A stretch of 64,000 bases of DNA from Flavobacterium cerinum (GCF_024496085.1 NZ_CP101751.1:3782001-3846000), one strand, 5' to 3'; shown: positions 40,966 to 50,682, counted from the stretch's first letter. Made by a program: numbers and translations. Notes: generated by a model from the letters alone, not told the origin.

Positions 40966-42555
40966 TTAATTTATTAGTGGCACTTTGATAATGAAGGTAC
41001 TTCCTTTTCCCTTCTCGCTTTCTACAAATATCTGACCGTTATGGTCGTCAATAATACGTTTCACATAGGCTAATCCCAGCCCGTGTCCTTTAACGTTGTG
41101 TAAATCGCCGGTGTGCTCTCTGTAGAATTTTTCAAAAATTCGCTTTTGAGCCACCTTACTCATCCCTGCCCCCTGGTCTTTTACTTTAATCAGTACAAAA
41201 TCTTTGACATTTTCTGTTGTTACATCAATTATTGGGGCTTCTGGTGAATATTTAATTGCATTGTCCAGTATGTTAACCATTACATTGGTAAAATGTACAT
41301 CATTTAGCAATATTGTGGTTCTTTTTGCATTCAGGTGGCTTTTTATAATTCCGCCTCTGTCTTCCACAATCAGGTTAACGTGTTCAATTGCATCTTCTAT
41401 TATATTATGAACGTCTGTAGGTTCTTTGCTGATTTCCAATTCTCTTTTTTCGAGTTTGGAAATACGCAGTACGTTTTCTACCTGAGCATGCATTCGCTTG
41501 TTCTCATCCCGTATCATTTGCAGGTAGCGTTGTACTTTTTCCTTATCATCTATGATTTTCGGGTTTTTAATCGCATCTAAAGCCAGATTAATCGTAGCAA
41601 TAGGTGTTTTAAACTCATGTGTCATATTATTGATAAAGTCGGTTTTGATCTCTGAAATCTGTTTTTGTTTTATCAGCTGGTTCAATGCACTAAAATAAGC
41701 CACAATGATAACCAGTGTAAAAATGATGGAAAGCGATGTAATTCCTATCAATGATGAAAACAGGAATTTGTTTTTCTGCGGGAAACTCAACAAAAGCTGG
41801 TATTTACTTTGCCCTTCATTATCCGGGAAAACCGGGATACTGTAAGTTGAGTTTTTATCGTAGTTAAAATTTTCCGATTTCACTTTGGTTGCCAGCATAT
41901 TACTGTAAATCCCGAATTCGAAAGGTGTATTTACACCATACTGATTCAGTTCGTTACGCAACATGTTCTGTAATTTTTCTTTCGAAACCCGTTCCTGAAT
42001 TGGTTTTAATCCTACGATATCTTTAAAATAAATTTCAAACTGAGCTTTATCCAGAATATCAAGGTTACCTTCTTTTTCGATCGTAACATCCGGCATCGGG
42101 GCTTTCTGAAAAGTGGCAGCATTGTCTACTACATTTCCATTATAGATTTCTGTTTTTCGTTTCGCTACGAAACTTTTGAGCGAAACGGAGTCAGATCTTT
42201 TATCAAAGAACGAACGATTTAAATTGTAATCTTCTAAAACGATGGTGTTGGAGTAAATGATCTGTTCATTTGTTTTCGGATCGCGTTTTACATAAAAATA
42301 CTCCAGTAAATCACTTTGCCTCGGCACTTTTCCAATACTATCCTTAAGCTTATTGAACTTTTCATAAAACTCGAAGTACTCTTGTTGTTGTAGTTTATTC
42401 GCTACACTACCGATAACCTGTTGCACATGGTACTTAAATTGTTCTTCATTATTCTTGTAGGAAGTATTAATCCAGAATAACTGTACCAAGATAATTCCTA
42501 CCAAAGATAGGCTCATCAAAATTATCAATAAGAGGAATCTCGTTTTATTCATCAA
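40966..42555 (-). CDS. RprX-like membrane sensor histidine kinase
   Basis: This 529-aa kinase has an N-terminal membrane helix (about 8-28), a periplasmic sensor region (about 32-255) and a second helix (about 262-286). The HisKA domain has FINNMTHEFKTPIATINLALDAI, with the phosphoacceptor His in MTHEFKTPI. HATPase boxes are VNILDNAIKYSP, VKDQGAGMSK and GHGLGLAYVKRIIDDH. It precedes the RprY-like regulator gene by four bases and follows coaE by 68. A minimal kinase-regulator pair with no other domains. Confidence 0.9.
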   Translation of the reverse strand: MMNKTRFLLLIILMSLSLVGIILVQLFWINTSYKNNEEQFKYHVQQVIGSVANKLQQQEYFEFYEKFNKLKDSIGKVPRQSDLLEYFYVKRDPKTNEQIIYSNTIVLEDYNLNRSFFDKRSDSVSLKSFVAKRKTEIYNGNVVDNAATFQKAPMPDVTIEKEGNLDILDKAQFEIYFKDIVGLKPIQERVSKEKLQNMLRNELNQYGVNTPFEFGIYSNMLATKVKSENFNYDKNSTYSIPVFPDNEGQSKYQLLLSFPQKNKFLFSSLIGITSLSIIFTLVIIVAYFSALNQLIKQKQISEIKTDFINNMTHEFKTPIATINLALDAIKNPKIIDDKEKVQRYLQMIRDENKRMHAQVENVLRISKLEKRELEISKEPTDVHNIIEDAIEHVNLIVEDRGGIIKSHLNAKRTTILLNDVHFTNVMVNILDNAIKYSPEAPIIDVTTENVKDFVLIKVKDQGAGMSKVAQKRIFEKFYREHTGDLHNVKGHGLGLAYVKRIIDDHNGQIFVESEKGKGSTFIIKVPLIN

Positions 42556-42623
42556 AACAAAATTAACATTTTAACATTTATTCCTTAAAAACATTAACCA
42601 AAGATTAACATCTTAACCGGTTT

Positions 42624-43208
42624 TTACATTTTATTCAATTCTTTAAGAATTAAATCAACTTTACGCAAAGAAGATGCCAAATCAGTGTTCTCTATTATAT
42701 AATCGCTAATTTCTGCCTTTTTTTCTTCCGTCCACTGGTTTTTCATGCGTTCCAGCACTTGTTCTCTATCAACTCCGTCACGCTTTATAACACGCTCTAT
42801 TCGAACCTCTTGAGGCGCTGTTACTAATATTATTTTATCGCAATCTTTATAACTACCACTCTCAAAAAGAATTGCAGCTTCTTTAACAACAAAATTGCTT
42901 TTTATATTATTTTTTAACCAATTATCAAAATTTTCCTTAACAGCAGGATGAATAATTCCATTCAATTTTTCTAATAATTTAGGCGATGAAAACACTAATT
43001 CTGCAATTTTTTTGCGATTTAATTTATCATTTTCTATTACATTTTCAACAAAAATATCCTGAACCTTTTTTACAATTCCGGGATCCTCCATAATCGCTTT
43101 AGCTTGATCATCAGCTATATACACCGGAATTCCTTTAGACCGAATATATTCTGCTATAGTTGATTTCCCGCTTCCGATACCTCCGGTGAGTCCAATAATT
43201 TTTGTCAT
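42624..43208 (-). CDS. coaE: Dephospho-CoA kinase
   Basis: This 194-aa enzyme phosphorylates the 3'-OH of dephospho-CoA, the last step of CoA synthesis. The P-loop is IIGLTGGIGSGKSTIAEYI near the start and SKGIPVYIADDQAKAIM follows. KEAAILFESGSYKDCDKIILV and IKRDGVDREQVLERMKNQW are typical of CoaE. The ATG at 43208 is chosen; an upstream in-frame ATG at 43244 would overlap the glycosyltransferase end. It follows that gene by four bases. The window also has coaBC, so two of the five CoA steps are here. Confidence 0.93.
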   Translation of the reverse strand: MTKIIGLTGGIGSGKSTIAEYIRSKGIPVYIADDQAKAIMEDPGIVKKVQDIFVENVIENDKLNRKKIAELVFSSPKLLEKLNGIIHPAVKENFDNWLKNNIKSNFVVKEAAILFESGSYKDCDKIILVTAPQEVRIERVIKRDGVDREQVLERMKNQWTEEKKAEISDYIIENTDLASSLRKVDLILKELNKM

Positions 43209-43212
43209 TTTC

Positions 43213-44211
43213 TTATTTTTTAAAGAATAATTCCGGAAATGCACTTTCCGGTTGCTTTTTTAGTACAAATATCCTAAAAAACGATATTAAGAAGCCGGTT
43301 CCATATCCGTAAAACTGAATTACACTCGCAATTACAGCCAAAAAACCGATTTTTAAACTGGCGTTTTCTATAATACCAGCCAGTAATAAAATCGCAAAAT
43401 ATAAGGTATAACATTGAAACAGGATTGGAATTCCGAACGCATAAAGCCCGAGAGCAACCACAAATCCTAAACAAAATAATGTCGGTAACCAAAACGTTAT
43501 CTTTTTGTATTTCGGATACCAGGAATCCAATATCGGTCGTGCTTTCCCGAATTTATTAACCTGCTTATAGAATTTACTCCAGTCAATTCGTCGTTTATGA
43601 TATACATACGAATCTTTATACAATCTGGTTTTAAATCCCATTTCCCATAATCGTATTGACAAATCCGGATCTTCTCCCGGATGTATGTTTCCAAATCCGC
43701 CGGAAGCGCCGAATGCCTTTTTAGACAATCCCATATTAAAGCTTCGGGGCTGAAATTTCCCTATTTTCTCAGAACCGCCTCGTACACCTCCTGTAGTAAG
43801 GAAGGAAGTCATTGTAAAATTGATTGCCTTCTGAATATCGGAAAAAGAATCCAATGCCTTATCCGGTCCGCCAAAACAGTCCACATACTCTTTCTCAAGG
43901 TTAGCCGCTACAGAAGTCAGATAATTTTCAGGCAAAATACAGTCGGAATCCAGAATAATAAAGTATTGTCCGATTGCCTGTCGCATTCCGAAATTACGGG
44001 AATCACCCGGTCCTGAATTCGGTTTATTGTAATACGATATAAATAGTTTACTCTTGAATGCAGCCACAACATTTTCACAAGGTATCGTAGACCCATCTTC
44101 AATCACTACTACTTCAAAATCGTCCTTATAATTCTGTCGTGTCAGGCTTTGCAACAGCTCTTCAATTTCATCCGGTCTGTTATACACCGGAATTATCAAT
44201 GAAAAATACAT
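43213..44211 (-). CDS. Family 2 glycosyltransferase with C-terminal membrane helices
   Basis: The product (332 aa) has a GT-A catalytic domain (about 1-220): FSLIIPVYNRPDEIEELLQSL at the N-terminus, ILDSDCILPENYL with the DxD-like metal site, and HPGEDPDLSIRLWEMGF near the acceptor region. Two to three hydrophobic helices follow (about 240-320). It probably transfers a sugar at the inner face of the cytoplasmic membrane to a lipid or cell-envelope acceptor. Substrate is unknown. It shares a leftward unit with coaE. Confidence 0.88.
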   Translation of the reverse strand: MYFSLIIPVYNRPDEIEELLQSLTRQNYKDDFEVVVIEDGSTIPCENVVAAFKSKLFISYYNKPNSGPGDSRNFGMRQAIGQYFIILDSDCILPENYLTSVAANLEKEYVDCFGGPDKALDSFSDIQKAINFTMTSFLTTGGVRGGSEKIGKFQPRSFNMGLSKKAFGASGGFGNIHPGEDPDLSIRLWEMGFKTRLYKDSYVYHKRRIDWSKFYKQVNKFGKARPILDSWYPKYKKITFWLPTLFCLGFVVALGLYAFGIPILFQCYTLYFAILLLAGIIENASLKIGFLAVIASVIQFYGYGTGFLISFFRIFVLKKQPESAFPELFFKK

Positions 44212-44252
44212 CAGTCTCTTTTTTTAACAAAGATAAACTTTATAAAAAGAAA

Positions 44253-44277
44253 AAAACCACCTCAAAGAGATGGTTTT
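44253..44277 (-). terminator. Terminator of the bamD-fabI operon
   Basis: AAAACCA (44253-44259) pairs with TGGTTTT (44271-44277), with an inner CTC/GAG pair and an AAA loop; on the minus strand it is followed by a T-rich tract. Confidence 0.75.
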
Positions 44278-44303
44278 TATGATGATCCGTTTTTACGGTT
44301 TTT

Positions 44304-45134
44304 TTATTCGCCTTTATCAGCCAAGCCTTGTTCGAAAGCTTCCATTACCTCCTGGCTCACTCCCATATTGGAGAATCCACCATCGTGAAGTAAGTTTTGT
44401 AATGTTACTTTTCTGGTCAGATCCGAGAACATCATTACGGTATAGTTTGCACAATCTAATGCAGAAGCATTTCCTAGCGGTGACATTTTATCAGCAAATG
44501 CGATAAATCCTCCGAAACCTTTTACACCCTGACCGGCTGTAGTTGGCGTAGGTGATTGAGAAATTGTGTTTACACGTACTTTTTTATCTCTTCCGAAGAA
44601 ATATCCGAAGCTACGTGCAATTGACTCTAAATACGCTTTATTATCCGCCATATCGTTATAATCCGGGAAAACACGTTGTGCTGCCATATAAGTTAGCGCT
44701 ACAATACTTCCCCATTCGCTCATCGCGTCTTTTTTGTATAAAACCTGCATTACCTTGTGGAAAGAAACAGCTGATACATCCCATCCTTTTTCTGTAAAAT
44801 CGTAATTTTGGTTTGTATAGTGATTTCCTTTTCTAACGTTTACTGACATTCCGATGGAGTGCAATACGAAGTCAATTTTACCTCCAAGAATTTCTACTGC
44901 TTTATCAATAAGGTTTTCCAAATCTTCAACAGAAGTAGCATCAGCCGGAATAATTTGAGAACCTGTTTTTTCAGCCAACTGATTGATCGTTCCCATACGC
45001 ATTGCAATCGGAGCATTGGATAATACAAATACCCCTCCTTCTTCATGTACGCGCTCTGCCGTTTTCCAAGCAATTGAATTCTCATCTAAGGCTCCAAAAA
45101 TGATTCCTCTTTTTCCTTTTAATAAATTGTACAT
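44304..45134 (-). CDS. fabI: Enoyl-[acyl-carrier-protein] reductase (FabI)
   Basis: The product (276 aa) reduces enoyl-ACP with NADH in fatty-acid elongation. It opens LKGKRGIIFGALDENSIAWKTA, the FabI-type dinucleotide motif. The central block is KIDFVLHSIGMS, and the catalytic part reads QRVFPDYNDMADNKAYLESIAR with Tyr and Lys seven residues apart, as in YNVMGLAK of E. coli. SQSPTPTTAGQGVKGF follows. It is the last gene of the seven-gene run from bamD, ten bases after the TPR gene. Confidence 0.95.
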   Translation of the reverse strand: MYNLLKGKRGIIFGALDENSIAWKTAERVHEEGGVFVLSNAPIAMRMGTINQLAEKTGSQIIPADATSVEDLENLIDKAVEILGGKIDFVLHSIGMSVNVRKGNHYTNQNYDFTEKGWDVSAVSFHKVMQVLYKKDAMSEWGSIVALTYMAAQRVFPDYNDMADNKAYLESIARSFGYFFGRDKKVRVNTISQSPTPTTAGQGVKGFGGFIAFADKMSPLGNASALDCANYTVMMFSDLTRKVTLQNLLHDGGFSNMGVSQEVMEAFEQGLADKGE

Positions 45135-45144
45135 AGCTATATTT

Positions 45145-45669
45145 TTAAGTAAATTTCAATTTTAATTTTTCAAAAATAGTCATTTTATCTTTCACCCTAT
45201 CCATATTCATCTTCATATTCTCAATAAACTGAGAGCCAAAACCATAGGAAGCCGCTTGTTTATAGGCTGCATAGGATTGTAACAGATCAAATTCCATTTC
45301 GTAAATTCTGCCGAACTCACTGTAATAAGAAGCTTTATCCGCTCCTTCAAGATTTTTTAGCGTTTCTGTTATATGTTCTTTTGCTTCCGTTAATCGTCCC
45401 AGATCAACCAGAACATACGTATAATTTAAATAAGCTGCCGGATATTTCGGATCGAAACGCATTGCAAGCTTATAATGATAGATCCCTTTTTCGTGATTAC
45501 TCAGCTTTGTATAATAGATCCACCCCAAATGATTATGTGCTTTTCCAAAATCCGGATATTGTTCCAGAATTTCTTCGAGAATTTCTTTTGCTTCAGAAAC
45601 ATTCCCTTCCGATATCAAAGCATCCGCTCTGATAAACTGATTTTCGTAGTAACTTATATTTTCTTCCAA
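45145..45669 (-). CDS. TPR-repeat protein
   Basis: This 174-aa soluble protein consists largely of TPR helices: ADALISEGNVSEAKEILEEIL, PDFGKAHNHLGWIYYTKL, GIYHYKLAMRFDPKYPAAYLNYTYVL and EFDLLQSYAAYKQAASYGF. No signal peptide or membrane segment is seen. It lies between recN and fabI with 11 and 10 base gaps, a conserved arrangement in Flavobacteria. A protein-binding role is likely, but partners are unknown. Confidence 0.82.
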   Translation of the reverse strand: MEENISYYENQFIRADALISEGNVSEAKEILEEILEQYPDFGKAHNHLGWIYYTKLSNHEKGIYHYKLAMRFDPKYPAAYLNYTYVLVDLGRLTEAKEHITETLKNLEGADKASYYSEFGRIYEMEFDLLQSYAAYKQAASYGFGSQFIENMKMNMDRVKDKMTIFEKLKLKFT

Positions 45670-45680
45670 AATAAAATCCT

Positions 45681-47336
45681 TTAATCAATTAATAATGATT
45701 TCGCATGATTCAGCGCCGAATCGGAGATATCTTTACCGGAAAGCATTTCTGCAATCTCAACGATACGCTCATCATTTGTCAACAATTTCAATTCTGAAAC
45801 TGTAGTTTCGCCTTGTACCGATTTAAACACTTTATAATGTTGATTTCCTTTTGCAGCGATCTGCGGTAAATGCGTGATCGCAAAAACCTGCATTTGCCGG
45901 CTCATCTTTTTCATAATATCGCCCATTTTGTGTGCGATTTCACCGGACACTCCCGTATCGATCTCATCAAAAATAATTGTTGGCAATTTTGTATAATTCG
46001 CTAATATCGCTTTTACAGCCAGCATAATTCGGGACATTTCCCCTCCTGACGCTACTTTTTTCAGCAGTCCGAAACTCGTTCCTTTATTGGCCGCGAACAA
46101 CAATTGTACTTCATCTTTTCCGGATGGTAAAAATGTTTCCGTTTGCTTGATATCAAATTCAAAACGGGCATTTGGCATACCTAATTCTGTTAATATCGCT
46201 GTAATCTGGTCAATTAAAACCGGAGCTGCTTTTTCCCGATTAGCCGACAGGGTTTTCGCGAATCCGTTTAGCGCTTCTTTAATCACTATTTCCTCGTTTG
46301 TCAGCATTTCAATCTTTGCATCCATATCATCCGCCTGCACTACTTTTTCATCCAGTGCTTTCTGGATTTCAAGTAATTCTGCAACCGTATTCACCTGATG
46401 CTTTTTCTGAAGCGTATAAATATTCTGTAATTTCTGATTCGTTAATTCCAACTGCTCCGGATCACTCGTTAAAGCATCCGCGTGGCGTTGTAATTCATCA
46501 GCGATATCATCAAATTCGATTAAAACGCTGGAAAGCCGATCAGATAAATCCTGATATTCTTTTGACAGCGGTGCAATCTTCAATAATGTCGCTTTTACTT
46601 CTTTTAGATTCTGAACCAATCCGATTTGTTCTTCATTGGCTATCATTAGTGACTTATCCAGTGCTTCCCGGATAAACTCAACATTATTTAGTTTTTCAAA
46701 CAAAGCTTCAAGCTCTTCCTGTTCGCCTTCTTTTAAATTTGCGACCAGTAATTCTTCTAACAAAAACGTATTGTAATCCTGTTCTTTTAACAACGCTTCT
46801 TTTTCCGATTGCAACTGTTTTAACTGCGATTTTACGTTTTTATAACGGGATAATCGGTTTTTGTATTCCTGTAACACATTTTGGTGACCGGCTAATGCAT
46901 CGAGTATTTGCAACTGATACGCTTCATCGGTTAATTCCTGTGTCTGATGTTGCGAATGAATATCAAGCAAAAAATCACCTAACTCCTGTAATTCCTGTAA
47001 GTTTACCGGACTGTCGTTTACAAAAGCTCTTGATTTTCCGGAAGGAAGAATTTCCCGGCGTATTATGGTTGTCGTTTCGTAGTCGAGATCATTTTCATCG
47101 AAAAAGGATTGTAATCCGTACGGTTGTATTTCGAAATGGGCTTCGATTATACATTTTTGTTCTTTATCTTTTAAAGAGGTCAGATCCGCACGACGTCCCA
47201 ATACCAAGCCTAAGGCGCCCAGTAAAATCGATTTTCCCGCTCCGGTTTCTCCGGTTATAATTGAAAATTCATTAGAAAAGCGAATCTCTAACTGTTCAAT
47301 CAGAGCAAAATTTTTAATCGATAAGGATGTCAACAT
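45681..47336 (-). CDS. recN: DNA repair protein RecN
   Basis: This 551-aa SMC-like ATPase acts in double-strand-break repair. It begins LTSLSIKNFALIEQLEIRF and has Walker A SIITGETGAGKSILLGALGL. A central coiled coil (about 150-370) with KSQLKQLQSEKEALLKEQ follows, then the signature VASGGEMSRIMLAVKAIL and Walker B PTIIFDEIDTGVSGEIAHKMG. The D-loop and switch region follow with VFAITHLPQIAAKG. It belongs to the operon with bamD and fabI; the DUF4835 gene is 31 bases upstream. Confidence 0.95.
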   Translation of the reverse strand: MLTSLSIKNFALIEQLEIRFSNEFSIITGETGAGKSILLGALGLVLGRRADLTSLKDKEQKCIIEAHFEIQPYGLQSFFDENDLDYETTTIIRREILPSGKSRAFVNDSPVNLQELQELGDFLLDIHSQHQTQELTDEAYQLQILDALAGHQNVLQEYKNRLSRYKNVKSQLKQLQSEKEALLKEQDYNTFLLEELLVANLKEGEQEELEALFEKLNNVEFIREALDKSLMIANEEQIGLVQNLKEVKATLLKIAPLSKEYQDLSDRLSSVLIEFDDIADELQRHADALTSDPEQLELTNQKLQNIYTLQKKHQVNTVAELLEIQKALDEKVVQADDMDAKIEMLTNEEIVIKEALNGFAKTLSANREKAAPVLIDQITAILTELGMPNARFEFDIKQTETFLPSGKDEVQLLFAANKGTSFGLLKKVASGGEMSRIMLAVKAILANYTKLPTIIFDEIDTGVSGEIAHKMGDIMKKMSRQMQVFAITHLPQIAAKGNQHYKVFKSVQGETTVSELKLLTNDERIVEIAEMLSGKDISDSALNHAKSLLID

Positions 47337-47367
47337 AATTTGTGCGGCAATTAATTAAAACACAAAT

Positions 47368-48255
47368 TTAATATTTTATATTACTCCATTTAGAAGAATT
47401 TAACGGAGATATTCTATTTAACCTTTCTACCAATTGTACGATATCAACATTTGGTCCTCCGGAATACATACTAACAATTTCATCCACTTTAGCGTCGAAA
47501 AATACACGCATCAGGAATGAATTCGGACGCACATCGTGAACTTTCGAAAGTGTTTCGATAGCTGCAATTACTTTTTCTTTAGCTGTTTTCTGATTTTCAG
47601 CCATTCTGTCCAGACCTTGTAAATGAAACTGATACATGGCTTCTCTGAACGGCATATACGTATTTGACAACATGTCATTGATCAGATAGTAACGTGTGTT
47701 TCGTTTTTCCGACTGAATCCACCCTTCATATCCGCTGGATTGCGCTACATTGGCAATCGCCAGTGCCGCATCCAAATATTTTGTTCCACCGGCTTTTTGA
47801 TAAGTATCACCGTCAATTCCGATAATCATATTAGCATAAAAAGCCAAAACGGAAATCAGATTAGAATCAAAACTATTCGGGTTAAAATACATGTTTTCAA
47901 ATTCCACATAACGGAATTTAAAATCTTTGTCATTAAAATTGAAAACCGGCGACGAATACGTCGAATTATATACCGGACGTGATGATTGCACTTGTATAGT
48001 CGCATCAAAGTTGTTGGAATCAAATCCGTTTACCGTGATAAAAACCACACAATTGATCTTTTCGTTTTGCTTAAAGGTTTTTTCAGTCCACTTCGTATTG
48101 TTCATAAACTCCGTGATCTGCTTTTCAAGTGTTTTGAAAATCTGCGGGTTTACGTTCGTAATCTGACTATAATTTACACTTACACTACAATTCAGTTCCT
48201 GAGCAAAGCTATTCAACGATAAAAAAGTAAGTAAAAGTAATATCCAGTTACGCAT
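47368..48255 (-). CDS. DUF4835 family secreted protein
   Basis: This 295-aa protein has a signal peptide (MRNWILLLLTFLSLNSFAQ) and the pattern of DUF4835. ELNCSVSVNYSQITNVNPQIFKTLEKQ opens the mature part, and INCVVFITVNGFDSNNFDATIQVQSSRPVYNSTYSSPVFNFNDKDF, KYLDAALAIANVAQSSG and HDVRPNSFLMRVFFDAKVDEIV follow. The start at 48255 is preferred over an ATG nine bases upstream, which gives no better signal. It overlaps the coaBC stop by eight bases, so translation is coupled. Function is unknown; it is periplasmic or outer-membrane associated. Confidence 0.87.
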   Translation of the reverse strand: MRNWILLLLTFLSLNSFAQELNCSVSVNYSQITNVNPQIFKTLEKQITEFMNNTKWTEKTFKQNEKINCVVFITVNGFDSNNFDATIQVQSSRPVYNSTYSSPVFNFNDKDFKFRYVEFENMYFNPNSFDSNLISVLAFYANMIIGIDGDTYQKAGGTKYLDAALAIANVAQSSGYEGWIQSEKRNTRYYLINDMLSNTYMPFREAMYQFHLQGLDRMAENQKTAKEKVIAAIETLSKVHDVRPNSFLMRVFFDAKVDEIVSMYSGGPNVDIVQLVERLNRISPLNSSKWSNIKY

Positions 48256-49456
48256 AGTGAGCAATTATTTTGTTGACAATATCCTGAGCGACTTCTTCTT
48301 TGGTTTTCAGTTCCATCGGCTCAACTAAAAAATCTTTATCGATAAACGTTACTTTATTGGTTGGCTTTCCAAAACCGGCACCTGTATCATTTAACGAATT
48401 TAAAACTATCAAATCTAAGTTTTTTTTCTGAATTTTCTGCTTCGCATGCTCAATTTCATTTTCAGTTTCCAGTGCAAATCCGATTAAAAACTGTTTGGAC
48501 TTCACTTCTCCAAGCGAAGCGAGTATGTCTTTTGTTTTTTCCAGTTCTATGGAAAACGCAGCATCATTCTTTTTTATTTTCTGACTGGCTACTGTTTTCG
48601 GACGATAATCTGCTACAGCAGCAGCCGATACGGCAATATCTACCTGATCAAAACAGGCATGACAAGCCTCATACATTTCCTGTGCCGACACTACTTTTTG
48701 AACCTGAACACGATCGTGTTTCAAATCCAGATGCGTCGGGCCGGAAACCAAAATCACTTCAGCACCATTATCAGCAGCAACTTTTGCAATATCATATCCC
48801 ATTTTTCCGGACGAATGATTTCCTATAAAACGTACGGGATCTATAGCTTCGTATGTCGGACCTGCCGTTACGAGCATTTTTTTCCCCCGAAGCGGTAGTT
48901 TCCCTTCCAGATCCTTTTCAAGAAATGCAACAATATTTTCCGGTTCAGCCATACGACCTTCTCCCGAAAGTCCGCTGGCCAATTCTCCTTTTTCGGCCGG
49001 GATAATACTATTTCCGAAATCCCTTAGTGCATTAAAACTTGCTATTGTAGAAGGATGCTTATACATATCCAGATCCATCGCAGGAGCGAAATAAACCGGA
49101 CATTTAGCAGAAAGATAAGTAGCAATGAGTAAATTATCGCAATTCCCGTTTACCATCTTGGAAAGGGTATTGGCAGTTGCCGGAGCAATTACGATCAAAT
49201 CTGCCCACAAGGCAAGATCTACGTGATTATTCCATACGGCATCTTCATCGTCTTCATTAAAAAAAGTGGAGAATACCGGTCTTTTAGATAAGGTAGATAA
49301 TGTTAAAGGTGTAACAAAATCTTTAGAAGCAGGTGTCATGATCACCTGGACCTGCGCACCTGCTTTTATAAAAAGTCGTACTAATGTAGCCGTTTTATAT
49401 GCGGCAATTCCACCAGAAACTCCTAGTATTATTTTTTTACCGCTTAAAACAGACAT
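48248..49456 (-). CDS. coaBC: Bifunctional phosphopantothenoylcysteine decarboxylase/phosphopantothenate-cysteine ligase
   Basis: This 402-aa CoA-synthesis enzyme has an N-terminal flavin-dependent CoaC domain (about 1-180) and a C-terminal CoaB ligase domain (about 185-400). In CoaC, KIILGVSGGIAAYKTATLVR leads, the catalytic His lies in NNHVDLALWADLIVIAPATANTLSKMVNG, and the PAMNxxM motif reads PAMDLDMY. CoaB begins KKMLVTAGPTYEAIDPVRFIGNHSSGKMG. Neighbours are rpoZ five bases upstream and DUF4835 overlapping downstream. Confidence 0.95.
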   Translation of the reverse strand: MSVLSGKKIILGVSGGIAAYKTATLVRLFIKAGAQVQVIMTPASKDFVTPLTLSTLSKRPVFSTFFNEDDEDAVWNNHVDLALWADLIVIAPATANTLSKMVNGNCDNLLIATYLSAKCPVYFAPAMDLDMYKHPSTIASFNALRDFGNSIIPAEKGELASGLSGEGRMAEPENIVAFLEKDLEGKLPLRGKKMLVTAGPTYEAIDPVRFIGNHSSGKMGYDIAKVAADNGAEVILVSGPTHLDLKHDRVQVQKVVSAQEMYEACHACFDQVDIAVSAAAVADYRPKTVASQKIKKNDAAFSIELEKTKDILASLGEVKSKQFLIGFALETENEIEHAKQKIQKKNLDLIVLNSLNDTGAGFGKPTNKVTFIDKDFLVEPMELKTKEEVAQDIVNKIIAHYA

Positions 49457-49461
49457 TATAA

Positions 49462-49779
49462 TTATTTGTTAGAGTCTCTGTAATAGATTTTACCTTCCAA
49501 CCACTCTTGTACTGCTAAAGCGTGTGGTTTTGGTAATTTTTCGTAGAACTTGGAAACTTCGATTTGTTCTTTGTTTTCAAAAATTTCCTCAAGACTGTCA
49601 TTGTAAGTAGCAAATTCGTCAAGCTTATCGATCAATTCTTTTTTAATTTCGGAATTAATCTGATTTGCTCTTTTTGCCATAATGGTGATCGCTTCATACA
49701 CGTTACCTGTCGGCTCTTCAATCTTACTCTTATTGTAGGTAACGGTGTTTACTGGAGCAGTAGTCTTTTTTAAATCCAT
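49462..49779 (-). CDS. rpoZ: RNA polymerase omega subunit (Bacteroidota type)
   Basis: This 105-aa protein has the Bacteroidota omega pattern: NVYEAITIMAKRANQINSEIKKELIDKL (about 26-53) carries the conserved omega helix with the RANQI sequence, followed by a divergent C-terminal part (HALAVQEWLEGKIYYRD). It helps assemble the RNA polymerase core. It sits between bamD (nine-base gap) and coaBC (five-base gap), a common order in this phylum. Confidence 0.9.
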   Translation of the reverse strand: MDLKKTTAPVNTVTYNKSKIEEPTGNVYEAITIMAKRANQINSEIKKELIDKLDEFATYNDSLEEIFENKEQIEVSKFYEKLPKPHALAVQEWLEGKIYYRDSNK

Positions 49780-49788
49780 CGTTATTAA

Positions 49789-50595
49789 TTATTTAGAAAA
49801 TTGTTGTAATTCTTTATCAATCTGAGCCAACATATCATCGGCTTTTGCTTTGTATTTCGTATCTTCTTTAAAACGTATCAGTGCCGAATAAGCTGCTTTA
49901 GCATTATTCAAACGTTCTTCCATTTTAACATGAACACTATTTATCGCCAGTTTATAGGCAGAATCAAATTTATAAAACAAAGCATCTTCTTTATAAATCG
50001 TTCCCGGGTAATCGGAAATAAAATTATCCAATGATTTAATGGCCGCATTATAATCTCTCGTCCATTCCCCGATAGTATTGTACTGTTTTGCAATTTCGAA
50101 AGCTTTTTTCTCCAGCTTTTGACGCAATTCGGTTACCATTTTATTAGCTTCGGCCATATTAGGCGAATCCGGATAAGCATTGATATACTCCTGTAACTTA
50201 TCTATTCCTTTTTGAGTATCGGTTTGATCGATAGAATATACCGGTGACAACTGATAGAAGCTTTTAGCGCCTAAATAAGCTGCTTCTTCTCTTTTCTCAC
50301 TTTTCGGATAACCTGCTACAAATGATTCAAACTGATATCCTGACAAATAATACTGTTTTGTCTTATAATAAGACTGAGCAAACATATAAAACAGTTTTTC
50401 CGCCTGCGGTTTCCCCCGGTTCGGCGCTGCAATCTGTTCGAACAAACGAATTGCTTTTGAATATTTTCCGGCATCGTACATTTTAGTTGCCACTTCATAT
50501 TTCATAGCCAAATCTTCCGATTTTAAGGCTTTCTGATACTGGCTGCATGACGTTAAAAGAACCGCAAAAAGAAAAATATATAGAAATTTACTCAT
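49789..50595 (-). CDS. bamD: Outer-membrane protein assembly factor BamD
   Basis: This 268-aa lipoprotein (signal MSKFLYIFLFAVLLTSCSQY; Cys17) is rich in TPR repeats: AGKYSKAIRLFEQIAAPNRGKPQAEKLFYMFAQSYYKTKQYYLSGYQFESFVAGYPKSEK and KGIDKLQEYINAYPDSPNMAEANKMV. It is the BAM-complex lipoprotein at the periplasmic face of the outer membrane. It is the first gene of the seven-gene operon and has a good promoter 59 bases upstream. Confidence 0.92.
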   Translation of the reverse strand: MSKFLYIFLFAVLLTSCSQYQKALKSEDLAMKYEVATKMYDAGKYSKAIRLFEQIAAPNRGKPQAEKLFYMFAQSYYKTKQYYLSGYQFESFVAGYPKSEKREEAAYLGAKSFYQLSPVYSIDQTDTQKGIDKLQEYINAYPDSPNMAEANKMVTELRQKLEKKAFEIAKQYNTIGEWTRDYNAAIKSLDNFISDYPGTIYKEDALFYKFDSAYKLAINSVHVKMEERLNNAKAAYSALIRFKEDTKYKAKADDMLAQIDKELQQFSK

Positions 50596-50653
50596 TTTAT
50601 TTTCAGTTTATATGCCTCAAAAACAAAGAAAAGTCTTTTTTCGAAAGCAAATG

Positions 50654-50682
50654 CAAATTTAGTTATTAATTAGAGAATACAA
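50654..50682 (-). promoter_or_regulatory. Promoter of the bamD-fabI operon
   Basis: On the minus strand TTG (50682-50680), an 18-base spacer and TAAATTTG (50661-50654) match the -33/-7 consensus. The start of transcription is expected about 50 bases before the bamD ATG. Confidence 0.7.

Noticed and set aside
46298..47260. Long open frames on the plus strand antisense to recN
   Set aside because: The recN product on the minus strand is clear and complete; these frames are shadows with unnatural composition.
48361..48898. Open frames antisense to coaBC
   Set aside because: They lie within a well-recognised coaBC and have no recognisable protein features.
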